Assembly (NCBI GenBank): GCA_045124055.1 | Contig: JBGVKZ010000055.1 | Location: 62,001 to 126,000 of the forward strand | Reading direction: 5' to 3' | DNA from: CALZKI01 sp045124055 | Lineage (GTDB): Bacteria > Bacillota > Clostridia > Lachnospirales > Lachnospiraceae | Length of the DNA: 64,000 bases | In this document: positions 53,841-63,763 of the stretch, piece after piece | Position numbering within the stretch: position 1 is the stretch's first letter | Layout: each line of letters begins with the position of its first letter | Translations under genes and position numbers: made by a program | Notes under the pieces: generated by a model | What the model saw: only the letters and a program-made list of their open reading frames with translations | Database searches by the model: none | What the model was told of the DNA's origin: nothing

Positions 53841-55133
53841 ATGAAAAAGAAAACGCATGAAGAATATGTTGCTGAATTGGCTATAAAGAATCCTGCCGTA
53901 GAAGTTGTTGGAAGATATGTTGATGCAAAAACTAAAATTGAGCATCATTGTTTGTTGCATGATGTTTATTGGGATACTCAACCAATTAACGCATTACTTG
54001 GTCGTGGTTGTAAATTATGTGGAAAGGAAAGACTTCACAATTATCATCAAAAGACTACGGAGCAGTACATTATGGAACTTCGTGAGGTTAATCCATTTGT
54101 TATTCCAAAAGAATCATACATTGATTCTCATACTCCAATACTACACGAATGTACAATTCATAATATTGAATGGAACATTTCACCGACAAGTGCGCTTCAA
54201 GGATGCGGGTGCCATCAATGTAAGAGCGATAAAATTAGAAACAGACTTTCTAAAACGCATAAACAGTATCTTGAAGAATTGAAAGATATAAACCCAAATA
54301 TTGAACCAATTGAACAATATATTGGTGCGAATATTCCAATATTGCATAAGTGTTTGATTGATGAATATGAATGGAACGCAACTCCTGCAAATGTTCTTTG
54401 TGGTTGTGGATGTCCCAAGTGTGGTCAAAGATTTAAAAGAACACACGATGATTATGTACGAGATGTATATGAAATCAATTCTGATATTGAAGTAATTGGT
54501 GTATTTAGTGGATTGCAGACTCCTATTTTGCATAAATGTAAAAAACATAATATAGAGTGGATGGCGTATCCAGAGTTTATATTAAGGGGATGCGGTTGTC
54601 GTGAATGTGGAAATGAAAAAATTAAAGAAAAACTTGGAAAAACACATGAGCAATATGTTCAAGAATTAAAAGAAGTAAACCCAGATGTTGAAGTTCTTGG
54701 CGTTTATATCAATAGTGTAACTCCTATATTGCATAAATGTCTTATAGATGGCTATGAGTGGTACACCGCTCCTACAACTATGTTAAGGTGTGGTTGTCCG
54801 CAATGTAATGAAAGCTCAGGCGAAAGGCAAATTCGACAATGGTTAAAGAAACATAATATTACATATGTATATCAAATGCTTTTTGCTAATTGTCGTGATG
54901 TTAGACCTCTACCATTCGATTTTTATTTATCAGAATTAAATATCTGTATTGAATATGACGGAGTTCAACATTTTGAACCAATTGATTATTTCGGTGGTCA
55001 AGAATCTCTTGAATATACACAAAAACACGACATAATTAAAAATCAATATTGTGTAGAGAATAATATTAAGCTCATTCGCATTCCTTATTTTAAGGATGTT
55101 GAAGAAGAATTAAACAATTTTTTATTTATTTAA
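53841..55133 (+). CDS. EDxHD (Vsr-like) homing endonuclease, 430 aa
   Basis: Start at 53841 after GAGGTGAGAAAA. About five repeats of ~62 residues (THEEYVAEL, TPILHKC, GCGCxxC) each give a zinc ribbon for DNA reading. The C-terminal ~100 residues hold EYDGVQHFEP, KHD and IKLIRIPYF, the Vsr-like E-D-x-H-D nuclease fold used by some phage homing endonucleases. Promotes spread of its intron. Confidence 0.82.
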   Translation: MKKKTHEEYVAELAIKNPAVEVVGRYVDAKTKIEHHCLLHDVYWDTQPINALLGRGCKLCGKERLHNYHQKTTEQYIMELREVNPFVIPKESYIDSHTPILHECTIHNIEWNISPTSALQGCGCHQCKSDKIRNRLSKTHKQYLEELKDINPNIEPIEQYIGANIPILHKCLIDEYEWNATPANVLCGCGCPKCGQRFKRTHDDYVRDVYEINSDIEVIGVFSGLQTPILHKCKKHNIEWMAYPEFILRGCGCRECGNEKIKEKLGKTHEQYVQELKEVNPDVEVLGVYINSVTPILHKCLIDGYEWYTAPTTMLRCGCPQCNESSGERQIRQWLKKHNITYVYQMLFANCRDVRPLPFDFYLSELNICIEYDGVQHFEPIDYFGGQESLEYTQKHDIIKNQYCVENNIKLIRIPYFKDVEEELNNFLFI

Positions 55134-55150
55134 TATAGTAATACATATGG

Positions 55151-56398
55151 TTATACAATTATCAACGCAAAATTCTTGATATTAATAAGGAAATCTCTAG
55201 TTTAGAGAAGCAACAATCTGCTTATCAAGGCGACGATAGCGAGGAAGCAAAGCAGAAGTTACAACAAATTTCTGTCGAACTCGAAAGTTCTCGCCGTGAC
55301 CTTGAAGAAACAGAATACGACAAATATATATCCGATACTCAGCAAATGTTGGATGATTTGTCATTACAGTATTCTGAAATTCTGAATACTCGCCTTGATA
55401 ATCTTGATGCCCTCGTCGCAGATATGATTACACAAATCAACACAGATGCTAATTCCATAAGTACTACTCTTTCTGAAAAGGCTGAGTCTGTTGGTTATAC
55501 TTTGTCAGAGTCCATGAAGACCATATGGGATAACAATACAACGGATACAACCAATGTAATTACGAATTATGGTGAGAAGTTTACGACAGCTCAAACGACA
55601 ACCAATAATGCTCTTGGAACAATCAATACAAATTTGCAGAACATGATTGGTCAGTTGAATAAATTGGCTAAAACCAATGTAAAATCTGCAAGTATTTCTT
55701 CGGTGGCTAATTCTGAGAAAGCAAAACCTGCCAAGAAAGAACAAACTAAAAAAGAACAATCTAAGGAGCCAACCAAAACTATTAAAGTTGGTGGAAAGAT
55801 TAACGCCAAAGGCGCTCAGATTTATGACTATGCTGGTGACAAATCTGGTGAACGTCAGTTATTCAGAAATGACCCAGTTTATAAAGTTCTTAAAACTGAA
55901 GGAAATTGGTTGCAAGTTCGTTGGCACAAGTTGTCAAAGGGCATAACTGGTTGGTTTAAAAAGGGCGATGTCAAGGCTCTGGCAACTGGTGCGAGAAGAA
56001 TCGCATCTGATGAAATTGCTTGGACACAAGAAAAAGGTCAAGAATTTATTGTTCGTCCGTCTGATGGTGCAATTCTTACTCCTGTCGCAAAGGGTGACAG
56101 CGTTCTCACTTCTACTGCAAGTGGCAATATATGGAATATGGCTAACAACCCAGCAGAATTTATTAGGGATAATTTGAACTTGGGCACTGCCGATGTGCCT
56201 AATAATTCTACTGTTAGCAATAATATTACTCAACACTTCGAGAACATCACCTTTAGTATGCCCAATGTGCATGGCTATAATGACTTGTTGACAGAAATGC
56301 AACGAGACCCGAAGTTTGAAAAGCTTGTTCTCTCAATGACTATTGATAGAATTGCAGGAAGAAGTTCTTTGGCAAAGGGAAAATCTATTCGTAATTAA
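55151..56398 (+). CDS. Tape-measure protein, exon 2 (415 codons plus stop)
   Basis: Begins LYNYQRKILDINKEISSLEK, the normal continuation of the coiled coil. Residues ~210-280 of this part form an SH3-like domain (GGKINAKGAQIYDYAGDKSG), then GQEFIVRPSDGAILTPVAKG, a second copy of the C-terminal tape-measure motif. The spliced total is 3,740 aa. Confidence 0.88.
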   Translation, partial: LYNYQRKILDINKEISSLEKQQSAYQGDDSEEAKQKLQQISVELESSRRDLEETEYDKYISDTQQMLDDLSLQYSEILNTRLDNLDALVADMITQINTDANSISTTLSEKAESVGYTLSESMKTIWDNNTTDTTNVITNYGEKFTTAQTTTNNALGTINTNLQNMIGQLNKLAKTNVKSASISSVANSEKAKPAKKEQTKKEQSKEPTKTIKVGGKINAKGAQIYDYAGDKSGERQLFRNDPVYKVLKTEGNWLQVRWHKLSKGITGWFKKGDVKALATGARRIASDEIAWTQEKGQEFIVRPSDGAILTPVAKGDSVLTSTASGNIWNMANNPAEFIRDNLNLGTADVPNNSTVSNNITQHFENITFSMPNVHGYNDLLTEMQRDPKFEKLVLSMTIDRIAGRSSLAKGKSIRN

Positions 56399-56458
56399 AT
56401 AGTCGGGCTAGAGACTTAAAACCTATCCAAGTGTAGAGTAAACTACGAAAAATCAAAT

Positions 56459-56497
56459 GGGAGGCAGAAATATATCTGCCTCCCACCTTCTATTTTT
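56459..56497 (+). terminator. Terminator after the tape-measure gene
   Basis: A perfect 10-bp stem GGGAGGCAGA/TCTGCCTCCC, loop AATATA, then ACCTTCTATTTTTG. Confidence 0.85.
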
Positions 56498-56509
56498 GAG
56501 GTGTATGAA

Positions 56510-56812
56510 ATGAATGAAAAGAGTTATAAGAAAAGGTTGGATTTTCAACAAAAGATGATTTCAAGACAATCAGAACAGATTGAAGATTTGAAATTACAAA
56601 ATGAAAAATTGAAGTTGGAACTTCAAGAAAAAGATAAGATAATTGCCTCTGTTGAACCCATGAGAAAAGAATTAGCTAAGAATGTTTCCGAATCCAAAAG
56701 GTACAAAGAAGAATTCAAGGCATTGGTTCAAGAAGTTAGGAAAATGAAAGACATTGTAAATAAAGGCGTTTACAAAGGAAGATGGAAGATTGTAAAATTC
56801 CTTATTAGATAA
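56510..56812 (+). CDS. Coiled-coil tail protein, 100 aa
   Basis: Start at 56510 (MNEKSYKKRLDFQQKMISRQ) after GAGGTGTATGAA. Residues ~20-85 are a single coiled coil; ends in basic KGRWKIVKFLIR. Such proteins sit between tape measure and distal tail genes in related phages; role unknown. Confidence 0.6.
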   Translation: MNEKSYKKRLDFQQKMISRQSEQIEDLKLQNEKLKLELQEKDKIIASVEPMRKELAKNVSESKRYKEEFKALVQEVRKMKDIVNKGVYKGRWKIVKFLIR

Positions 56813-56847
56813 TAACAATATAAATTAGAAAGTAGGTGATGAAGAAA

Positions 56848-57645
56848 ATGAGGGCATATGATTTTGAATATGACGGAATTAATTTGAGTGATAAAGGATT
56901 TATTTTGTGCAATTTTGGTGGTTCAAAAGGATTAGAAACAGTGTCCGATGGTTGCCAAATTACATTCAACACGGTGCCAGCTTTAGGTGGCACTAAGAAT
57001 CATTTAATGAACACTGAATATGAAGAGTGTTTGGAAGATGTATGGCAAATTTGTAAATATTCTTGTAATGGCGACATTCAAGAAATAACTGAAACCGAGC
57101 ATAGACAAATTACAAAATGGCTCAACAGAAAGAGATTTTTAAACCTAAAGATACTTGACGAATCTCATATAGATTTATACTATGAAGCTTCCTTTAATGT
57201 TAGTAAAATTGAAATTGATGGCAAGCTGTTTGGTTTTGAGCTTGAAGTGCGTACAAATGCTCCTTTTGCATATCAAGACATGAGAATAATTAATATCAAA
57301 AACCTTGAAGCAAATGGCAAGCACTCTATTAATGACACTTCTCACGAAGAAGGATATATTTACCCTAAAACTGAAATCGTAGTAAATGCAGATGGCAATC
57401 TCAATATACACAACGCTATTGAAGATAGAAATACTTATATTGCCAATGTCTCTGCTGGCGAAATTATCACTATGGATTATCCCGTTATTCAGTCTTCTGA
57501 TTCATCACATAATATACAAAATGACTTTAACTGGAATTTCTTTAGAGTGGCTAATACTTATAAAAACAGCAGGAATGATTTAACCATTTCCCTCCCCTGT
57601 TCTATCAAAATTGAATACTCACCCATTGTTAAAGTTGGTCTATAA
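56848..57645 (+). CDS. Distal tail protein (Dit), 265 aa
   Basis: Start at 56848 (MRAYDFEYDGINLSDKGFIL), 8 nt after AGTAGGTGA. The 'YDFEYDGI' start and N-terminal belt fold (~residues 1-130) match siphovirus Dit proteins, which form the hexameric baseplate hub. C-terminal half is strand-rich, as in galectin-like extensions. Confidence 0.75.
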   Translation: MRAYDFEYDGINLSDKGFILCNFGGSKGLETVSDGCQITFNTVPALGGTKNHLMNTEYEECLEDVWQICKYSCNGDIQEITETEHRQITKWLNRKRFLNLKILDESHIDLYYEASFNVSKIEIDGKLFGFELEVRTNAPFAYQDMRIINIKNLEANGKHSINDTSHEEGYIYPKTEIVVNADGNLNIHNAIEDRNTYIANVSAGEIITMDYPVIQSSDSSHNIQNDFNWNFFRVANTYKNSRNDLTISLPCSIKIEYSPIVKVGL

Positions 57646-57657
57646 GGTGGTGGAGTT

Positions 57658-60600
57658 ATGGCGATTGACATTAAATTTGATTTAGTTAACAATCCAGAGC
57701 CACCCACTATAATTTTGGCGAACAGAAATGGAAATAAACTTGGACAGCTAAAGGTAAATGCTGAGAGCATTGGGCTAATTGACAGGTTTAATGATGCTTC
57801 TGAATTTTCTTTTACAATAAATAAATATATAGATGACAAACTTACTCCATTATGGGATAAGGTTGTAGATTTTAAACTTGTTTATTGTAAAGAGTGGGAT
57901 ATGTGGTTTGAAATCAAACTCGACCTCGACGAATCAACTGAAACTGTTAAGACAGTATTTTGTACTCAGTTGGGTCAAGCCGAATTGTCTCAGATTATGC
58001 TTTATGGCATTGAGATTAACACTGAAGATGATATTGCAAGAGATGATTATAAAATCAGCATTTTATATGACGAAAATGACCCTGAAGCATCTATACTAAG
58101 TAGATTATTAAAGGATAAAGCTCCGCATTATTCTATCGCATATGTCTCACCTACCATTGCCAAAATACAAAGAAGTTTTTCTTTTGATGGCACTTCCATT
58201 CTTGACGCATTCGAAGAAATTGCGGAAGAAATAGGATGTGTATTTCAGTATTATGCTGGTATTGAAAACGGGAGATTGCAGAGAAAGATAGCTGTTCATG
58301 ATTTGCAACAGAGTTGTAATGATTGTGGACACAGAGGCGAATTTACGGATAAATGTCCTAAATGTGACAGTGCAAATATAACAAATGGATATGGAGAAGA
58401 CACTTTAATTTTTGTTACTTCTGACGAATTGGCTTCCGAAGGTATTCAATTAGTTACCGATACCGATTCGGTTAAGAACTGTTTCAAGCTTGAAGCTGGT
58501 GACGATTTGATGACCGCTACTGTTCGCAACTGTAATCCAAATGGAACAGATTATATTTGGTGCCTTTCCAATAGTCTCAAAGAAGATATGTCCAACAAAT
58601 TGGTTGAAAAATTAGAATCTTATGATAGATTATATAGGCAATATCATAGCGAATACGTTTCTGATTTAGACACAGAACTGTTGAATAATTACAATTCTCT
58701 CGTAGAGAAGTATTCTGCTTATAATAAGGATTTACAGACAATTGCAACACCGATTATGGGTTATTCTAATTTAATGAATGCCTACTATAACACAATTGAT
58801 TTATCTTTGTATCTTGAGTCTGGTCTTATGCCCAGTGTTGAAATGAGCGACACAAGCGCAGAAGAACAAGTTGCTTTATTGACTACCTCTTCCCTCTCCC
58901 CTGTTGCTGTTGCAGATGTAAGCATTGTTTCTTTGTCTACGGCTAACAGCGCAGTTTTGGCAATGGCAAAAACTATTGTTAGGTCAACATATAAAATAGA
59001 AATAAAAACGTCTGAACTTTATGACAGTGGCAATACAAGATATTGGAAAGGCAAATTTGTTGTCACCAATTATTCTGACGAAGAAGACATTGCTGAAAGC
59101 GATGAAATTTCTGTAGAGCTAAATGATGATTTAGAAACGGTTACTAAGCAAAAAATAGATAAAGTTTTAAACAAAGAGAATACGGATGATTTTAGTATCA
59201 CTGGATTATTCGAAAAGGAATATGACGATTTTTGTGTAGAATTAAAAAGGTATGCATTGAATCCTTTGACCAGTTTTCATGATGCTTGCCAAGCTTGCAT
59301 TGACATCTTAATAGAGCAAGGCGTTGGGAATGGCAATAGTTGGTCTGATGATGAAGAAGGCTCTGAAGGCAACCTATATGAAAAATTATATCTGCCCTAT
59401 TACAACAAGCTAAAGGCTATCGAAGCAGAAATAAAAATCAGAGAAGATGAAATAAGTGTCATCTCTGGTGCGTATGATAACGATGGCGATTTGATTACCA
59501 ATGGATTGCAGTCGTGTATTGAAGAATGTAGAAATAAAATTCAAAATATTCTTAACTTTAAAGACTACTTGGGCGATGAATTATGGTTAGAGTTCTGTGC
59601 TTATCGCAGAGAAGATAAGTATTCAAATGATAATTATATTTCCGATGGGCTAAATAATGCTGAACTTTTTAAAAAGGCAAAAGAGTTTTTTGAAGTTGCA
59701 GAAAACGAAATTTATAAGTCTTCTGAGTTACAACACTCTATTTCTACCACATTAAACAATTTATTGGCTATTCCAAAATTCAAACAACTGGTTAAATCTT
59801 TTAAGGTTGGTAATTGGATTAGGGTTCAAGTTGATAATAGAATATTCAAGCTTAGACTATTAGAATATGAAATAGATTTTGGGAGTTTTGAGAATATTCC
59901 TGTCGAATTTTCAGATGTAACTAAAGTTAAAAACGGAATTACAGATGTAGAGAGCATTTTGTCGCAAGCTTCTTCTATGGCTACGTCTTATGATTCGGTT
60001 CAAAGACAAGCCAACCAAGGAGACAAAGCAAAAAATACACTTGAACAATGGATTTCAGACGGATTGAACTCTGCGCTTGTTCAAATACAAAGCAATGATA
60101 GCGAAGATATTATATTTACGAAACATGGTTTATTAGGTCGTTCGTATGATGATATTACTGGGACATATGCTCCTGAACAATTAAGGTTAACACATAATAT
60201 TATAGCTTATACAGACGATGAATGGAAAACGGTTAGACAAGCCATTGGTAAGCATGAGTATATCCTATATGACAAAGACGAAAATAAGTTCATTAATAAA
60301 ATAGGATACGGTATGAATGCTGATTTTGTAACCGCTGGTGTCGTTAGTGGTTCACAAATAATTGGTGGTGATATCTATTCGGACAATTACTCTGTTACAG
60401 ATAGAACTGGTTCTTATTTGAATTTAAGAGATGGAACATTTAGCTTTGGCGGTGGCGCTCTTAGATTTGAAGGCGGAGAGTTGTTGATTAGTTCTCCCAA
60501 TGTTGTAACAAAAAATGAAGTCACAGAAATTAATGAGAATTATTTGAAAACAACAACTGTTTACGCAGAGGGATTACAAGTTAAGGCGGCTAATATCCAA

Positions 60601-61515
60601 GAAAAATTAACTGCGTCTCAAATAAACACTACTGGTCTAATTGCCGAAAACATTTCTAGCGAGACCATAGATAGCAAAAAAATTACTGGCGGTTCAATAT
60701 CTGGTGCCACTATTGACAATGGCAATGGTACATTCTACGTTGATACAAATGGAACGGTGACTGCTAACGCTTTAACCGCCAATAATGCAACTATAACTGG
60801 CACAATAACGACTGACGAACTGACGGCGACTGGTGGCGAGATTGCTAATTTTACTATCGAAGACGGGTTCCTATATAATGGAATCAAAATCGGCAATGAT
60901 AATAGTTGCGGTATCAGTTGTGGCTCTTCTCTTGGTGGAGATGACGAAAGAATTTTTTGGGCTGGCAATGATGCGTTCAAAGTAGCAATTAATGGCGCTG
61001 TAAGCGCAAGTAATTTAACCGTTACAGGCGGAAGTTTTAATATTGGCAATGGAACGTTTTCTGTGGACACAAGTGGCAATGTTGTTGCCAACGCTTTAAC
61101 TGCCAACGACGCAACTATAACTGGTGTTCTTGCTGCTGGCAAAGGCTCATCGCTTGGAAGTTTCGAAGTTGACGATAATTCTATATTCAGTGGAGATTGG
61201 AGTGCATCTTCTAACAAAACCCCAGAAGTGTTCATGTGTACTGGTTCGAAGAATCTATATACTATTGCTGGTGTAGAAACTTCTGGTTGGGCTTTTGGTG
61301 CTGGCAAATCGTTTGGTGTAACGAAAGACGGCGCATTATATGCATCGAGTGGTCAAATAGGTGGTTGGTATATCGGAGATTCGTTGTATGCTAGTCTTGA
61401 TGATGGTGGAAAAATTGCATTATATCCGCAATATTTACAGTATACAGATGCCGAAGGATATTCACAGCCTATCTTATGGAAAAGAATCGCAGAGTTTTTA
61501 ATTAAAAATGCATAA
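57658..61515 (+). CDS. Tail-associated/baseplate protein with fibre-like C-terminus, 1,285 aa
   Basis: Residues 1-~450 resemble the gp27-like baseplate hub of Tal proteins, interrupted by a zinc ribbon CNDCG..CPKCDS near residue 220. Residues ~330-760 are largely helical. Residues ~950-1285 have collagen-free fibre repeats (NGTFYVDTNGTVTANALTAN; NGTFSVDTSGNVVANALTAN). Probably the host-contact and penetration protein. Start after AAGGTGGTGGAGTT. Confidence 0.75.
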   Translation: MAIDIKFDLVNNPEPPTIILANRNGNKLGQLKVNAESIGLIDRFNDASEFSFTINKYIDDKLTPLWDKVVDFKLVYCKEWDMWFEIKLDLDESTETVKTVFCTQLGQAELSQIMLYGIEINTEDDIARDDYKISILYDENDPEASILSRLLKDKAPHYSIAYVSPTIAKIQRSFSFDGTSILDAFEEIAEEIGCVFQYYAGIENGRLQRKIAVHDLQQSCNDCGHRGEFTDKCPKCDSANITNGYGEDTLIFVTSDELASEGIQLVTDTDSVKNCFKLEAGDDLMTATVRNCNPNGTDYIWCLSNSLKEDMSNKLVEKLESYDRLYRQYHSEYVSDLDTELLNNYNSLVEKYSAYNKDLQTIATPIMGYSNLMNAYYNTIDLSLYLESGLMPSVEMSDTSAEEQVALLTTSSLSPVAVADVSIVSLSTANSAVLAMAKTIVRSTYKIEIKTSELYDSGNTRYWKGKFVVTNYSDEEDIAESDEISVELNDDLETVTKQKIDKVLNKENTDDFSITGLFEKEYDDFCVELKRYALNPLTSFHDACQACIDILIEQGVGNGNSWSDDEEGSEGNLYEKLYLPYYNKLKAIEAEIKIREDEISVISGAYDNDGDLITNGLQSCIEECRNKIQNILNFKDYLGDELWLEFCAYRREDKYSNDNYISDGLNNAELFKKAKEFFEVAENEIYKSSELQHSISTTLNNLLAIPKFKQLVKSFKVGNWIRVQVDNRIFKLRLLEYEIDFGSFENIPVEFSDVTKVKNGITDVESILSQASSMATSYDSVQRQANQGDKAKNTLEQWISDGLNSALVQIQSNDSEDIIFTKHGLLGRSYDDITGTYAPEQLRLTHNIIAYTDDEWKTVRQAIGKHEYILYDKDENKFINKIGYGMNADFVTAGVVSGSQIIGGDIYSDNYSVTDRTGSYLNLRDGTFSFGGGALRFEGGELLISSPNVVTKNEVTEINENYLKTTTVYAEGLQVKAANIQEKLTASQINTTGLIAENISSETIDSKKITGGSISGATIDNGNGTFYVDTNGTVTANALTANNATITGTITTDELTATGGEIANFTIEDGFLYNGIKIGNDNSCGISCGSSLGGDDERIFWAGNDAFKVAINGAVSASNLTVTGGSFNIGNGTFSVDTSGNVVANALTANDATITGVLAAGKGSSLGSFEVDDNSIFSGDWSASSNKTPEVFMCTGSKNLYTIAGVETSGWAFGAGKSFGVTKDGALYASSGQIGGWYIGDSLYASLDDGGKIALYPQYLQYTDAEGYSQPILWKRIAEFLIKNA

Positions 61516-61556
61516 TTAATCATATGATTAGTTTGATGAATGAAGAGGAAAAGAAA

Positions 61557-61793
61557 ATGAATAAACCGTTAACAATGATAATCAAAGAAACGAAATTAAA
61601 ACTAGCAAGTGTTTGTAATGAGTCTGGATTGTCCCCAATCATTTTGGATTTGATTATGCAAGGAATCTATTCCGAAATTCATTCTCTTGCAGAAAAGCAA
61701 ATCCTAGAAGATGAAGTCGTTTATGCAAAGATGGTTAAAGATAAAGGCGCAGATGATGTGCGTCCAGTTTCAGAGGGTGTAGTCAATGAATAA
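61557..61793 (+). CDS. Small hypothetical protein, 78 aa
   Basis: Start at 61557 (MNKPLTMIIKETKLKLASVC) with GAAGAGGAAAAG upstream. Helical; overlaps the next gene by 8 nt. Found beside holin genes in similar phages. Function unknown. Confidence 0.6.
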   Translation: MNKPLTMIIKETKLKLASVCNESGLSPIILDLIMQGIYSEIHSLAEKQILEDEVVYAKMVKDKGADDVRPVSEGVVNE

Positions 61794-62187
61794 AACGACA
61801 AAAGAAAACAAAAAGAAGAAGGGCTTTAGTAAGAAGTTATTAATATCCGATTATATTATTGCCATCATTCTCATGGTGGCATTTTTTGTTTGTGCTTATA
61901 TTAATGGCGTTTATTCTATGGAGACTATGAACACGCTAATTGAAATTGGAATGGATGTATCAATGGTTACTGTTACACCGCCATTCAATTTAGATATATT
62001 TGGCGTATTTCTGAGCACTTGGATTATACAGTTAGGCGTGTCTAGCGGCGCATATTACGTCCTTGTAAAATCTGAACATAAAATGGAATTACCGATGGAA
62101 CTGATAAACGATTTGCCACAAGATATCAAAGAGCAAATTGACATGAACCAGATTATTACTACTGTGCTTAGCTGCACAGATAACTAA
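61786..62187 (+). CDS. Two-span membrane protein, 133 aa
   Basis: Lys-rich head, membrane segments at ~24-44 and ~72-92, and a cytoplasmic tail (LPQDIKEQIDMNQIITTVLS). Immediately upstream of the holin, so probably a lysis accessory (holin or antiholin-like). The start codon overlaps the preceding stop. Confidence 0.6.
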   Translation: MNKTTKENKKKKGFSKKLLISDYIIAIILMVAFFVCAYINGVYSMETMNTLIEIGMDVSMVTVTPPFNLDIFGVFLSTWIIQLGVSSGAYYVLVKSEHKMELPMELINDLPQDIKEQIDMNQIITTVLSCTDN

Positions 62188-62203
62188 GATTGGAGAATTA
62201 AAT

Positions 62204-62503
62204 ATGAGTACTACATTATTTACTGCATTGCTAATTGCATTTTCTGTAATTACCAGCCTTTGTACTGAGGGTTGCAAAAAAATTTTGGACGACATCAAAG
62301 TGCATTATGCGTCAAATGTTGTTGCATTTATAATTGCCTGTATTGTGGGTGTATGTGGCACTGGCGCTTATTACATTTTGAATTCAATGGAGTTCAATGT
62401 TGTAAACATTGTGTATATGGTGTTGATGGGAATTGCAACGTCTGTTGGTGCAATGATTGGTTATGATAAAGTTATTCAAACAATTGGACAATTAAAAAAA
62501 TAA
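62204..62503 (+). CDS. Holin, 99 aa
   Basis: Three hydrophobic segments (~4-20, ~38-58, ~68-86) with GYDKVIQTIGQLKK at the end, as in small phage holins of Firmicutes. It sits before the endolysin. Forms membrane lesions that release the endolysin at the end of infection. Confidence 0.75.
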   Translation: MSTTLFTALLIAFSVITSLCTEGCKKILDDIKVHYASNVVAFIIACIVGVCGTGAYYILNSMEFNVVNIVYMVLMGIATSVGAMIGYDKVIQTIGQLKK

Positions 62504-62585
62504 ACTTGAGCTGTTTGTAAATGTGTAGAACTAGATTAATGTCTATATTCTTCATATTTACAAACACTAATGGGAGGTAACTACT

Positions 62586-63659
62586 GTGGCTTTCAAAATT
62601 AGAACTACTAAGCCAGAGGCTGGAAATAAGTATTATATCACTAAGGCGAATGGCGGATGGTCAAATGCCATTAAGGGAAATTCTAAAAACAGAGACAAAG
62701 ATTGCGATGTATTGCCAAACTGCGTTGGTTATGCATATGGACGCTTCAATGAAATCGGCGGTTATGGGTATTGCAAATATTTGACACCTACTAATGCCGA
62801 AAATTTTATTAAATATAAAAACCCAGAATTAAAAGTTGGGCAAATTCCTAAGCTTGGTGCGTGTATGGTGTGGCAAAAGGGAAACACTCTATTTGGTTCC
62901 GATGGTGCAGGTCATGTTGCTATCGTAGAAAAGGTTGTAAGCGACACAGAAGTTTATACTTCAGAAAGTGGTTGGAGTTCTTCAAGACCATTCTGGAACC
63001 AAACAAGAAAAAAGGGATATGGCAACTGGGGGCAAAAGCCTTCCTACAAATTTCTTGGTTTTATTTATAATCCAGCCGTGCCAGACGTTCAAGTGTCCGA
63101 TGGCAACAAACCTGCGACTGTTAATTTTAAATACAATGTTGGAGACATTGTAAAGTTTACTGGCAATTCACATTATGCAAGCTCTAATGCGACCACTGCC
63201 AAACAGTGTAAAGCGGGGATTGCAAAAGTTACAAGTCGTGCAAAGGGCGCAAAGCACCCTTATCATCTTGTAGCAGAAAATAGCAAGGGGTCTACTGTAC
63301 ATGGCTGGGTTAACGAAGTTGATATTGCTGGAAAGGTTTCTGGTAATTCTAATAGCAGTGCTTCTGCTGGTGCGACCACAGAATCAAAACCGACATCGAA
63401 GCCAGAAGTAAAGATTGATTCGGCGCAATCACTTTCAAAGTCTTTGGCTGGCACATATCAGACTACTGCTGGACTTAATCTGAGGTCTGGCGCTGGCACT
63501 ACTAAGAATGTTCTGACCGTTATTCCAAAGGGTGCCAAAGTGACTTGTTATGGATATTATACAACTGTTAATGGTACTAAATGGTATTATGTAACATACA
63601 AGAATTCCAAAGGAGTTCGTTTTACTGGCTTTGTTTCCAGTAAATATTTAAAGAAATAA
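62586..63659 (+). CDS. CHAP/SH3 endolysin, 357 aa
   Basis: Starts at GTG after GGGAGGTAACTACT. CHAP domain (~residues 10-160) with catalytic Cys in DVLPNCVGYAYGRF and His in GAGHVAIVEKV. Middle SH3-like domain (~185-250); C-terminal SH3_3 (~285-357, YQTTAGLNLRSGAGTTKNVL). Cleaves peptidoglycan peptide or amide bonds. No signal peptide, consistent with holin-dependent release. Confidence 0.88.
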   Translation: MAFKIRTTKPEAGNKYYITKANGGWSNAIKGNSKNRDKDCDVLPNCVGYAYGRFNEIGGYGYCKYLTPTNAENFIKYKNPELKVGQIPKLGACMVWQKGNTLFGSDGAGHVAIVEKVVSDTEVYTSESGWSSSRPFWNQTRKKGYGNWGQKPSYKFLGFIYNPAVPDVQVSDGNKPATVNFKYNVGDIVKFTGNSHYASSNATTAKQCKAGIAKVTSRAKGAKHPYHLVAENSKGSTVHGWVNEVDIAGKVSGNSNSSASAGATTESKPTSKPEVKIDSAQSLSKSLAGTYQTTAGLNLRSGAGTTKNVLTVIPKGAKVTCYGYYTTVNGTKWYYVTYKNSKGVRFTGFVSSKYLKK

Positions 63660-63702
63660 AGTTATATAGAGAGGGAGATATTTATCCTTCTCTATAATTT
63701 CC

Positions 63703-63733
63703 AAAGGCATCACTCTGCATTGAGATGCCTTTT
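63703..63733 (+). terminator. Terminator after the endolysin gene
   Basis: Stem AAAGGCATC/GATGCCTTT with a 12-nt loop, then T run. Confidence 0.75.
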
Positions 63734-63763
63734 ATCATATTAAGGGATTGGTGTAGATGTGAT

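Larger units (their letters stand above)
53372..55150 (+). mobile_element. Group I intron in the tape-measure gene with EDxHD-type ORF
   Basis: 1,779 nt. The exon ends in T (GAT) and the intron ends in G. Joined, the protein reads DSQKD-LYNYQRKI. Core elements are visible: GGACAATCAGCAGCCAAGC, R-like GTTCAACGACCAT and S-like GATATGGTC, which pair as P7/P3 parts. Hence a confident group I ribozyme. Confidence 0.92.
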
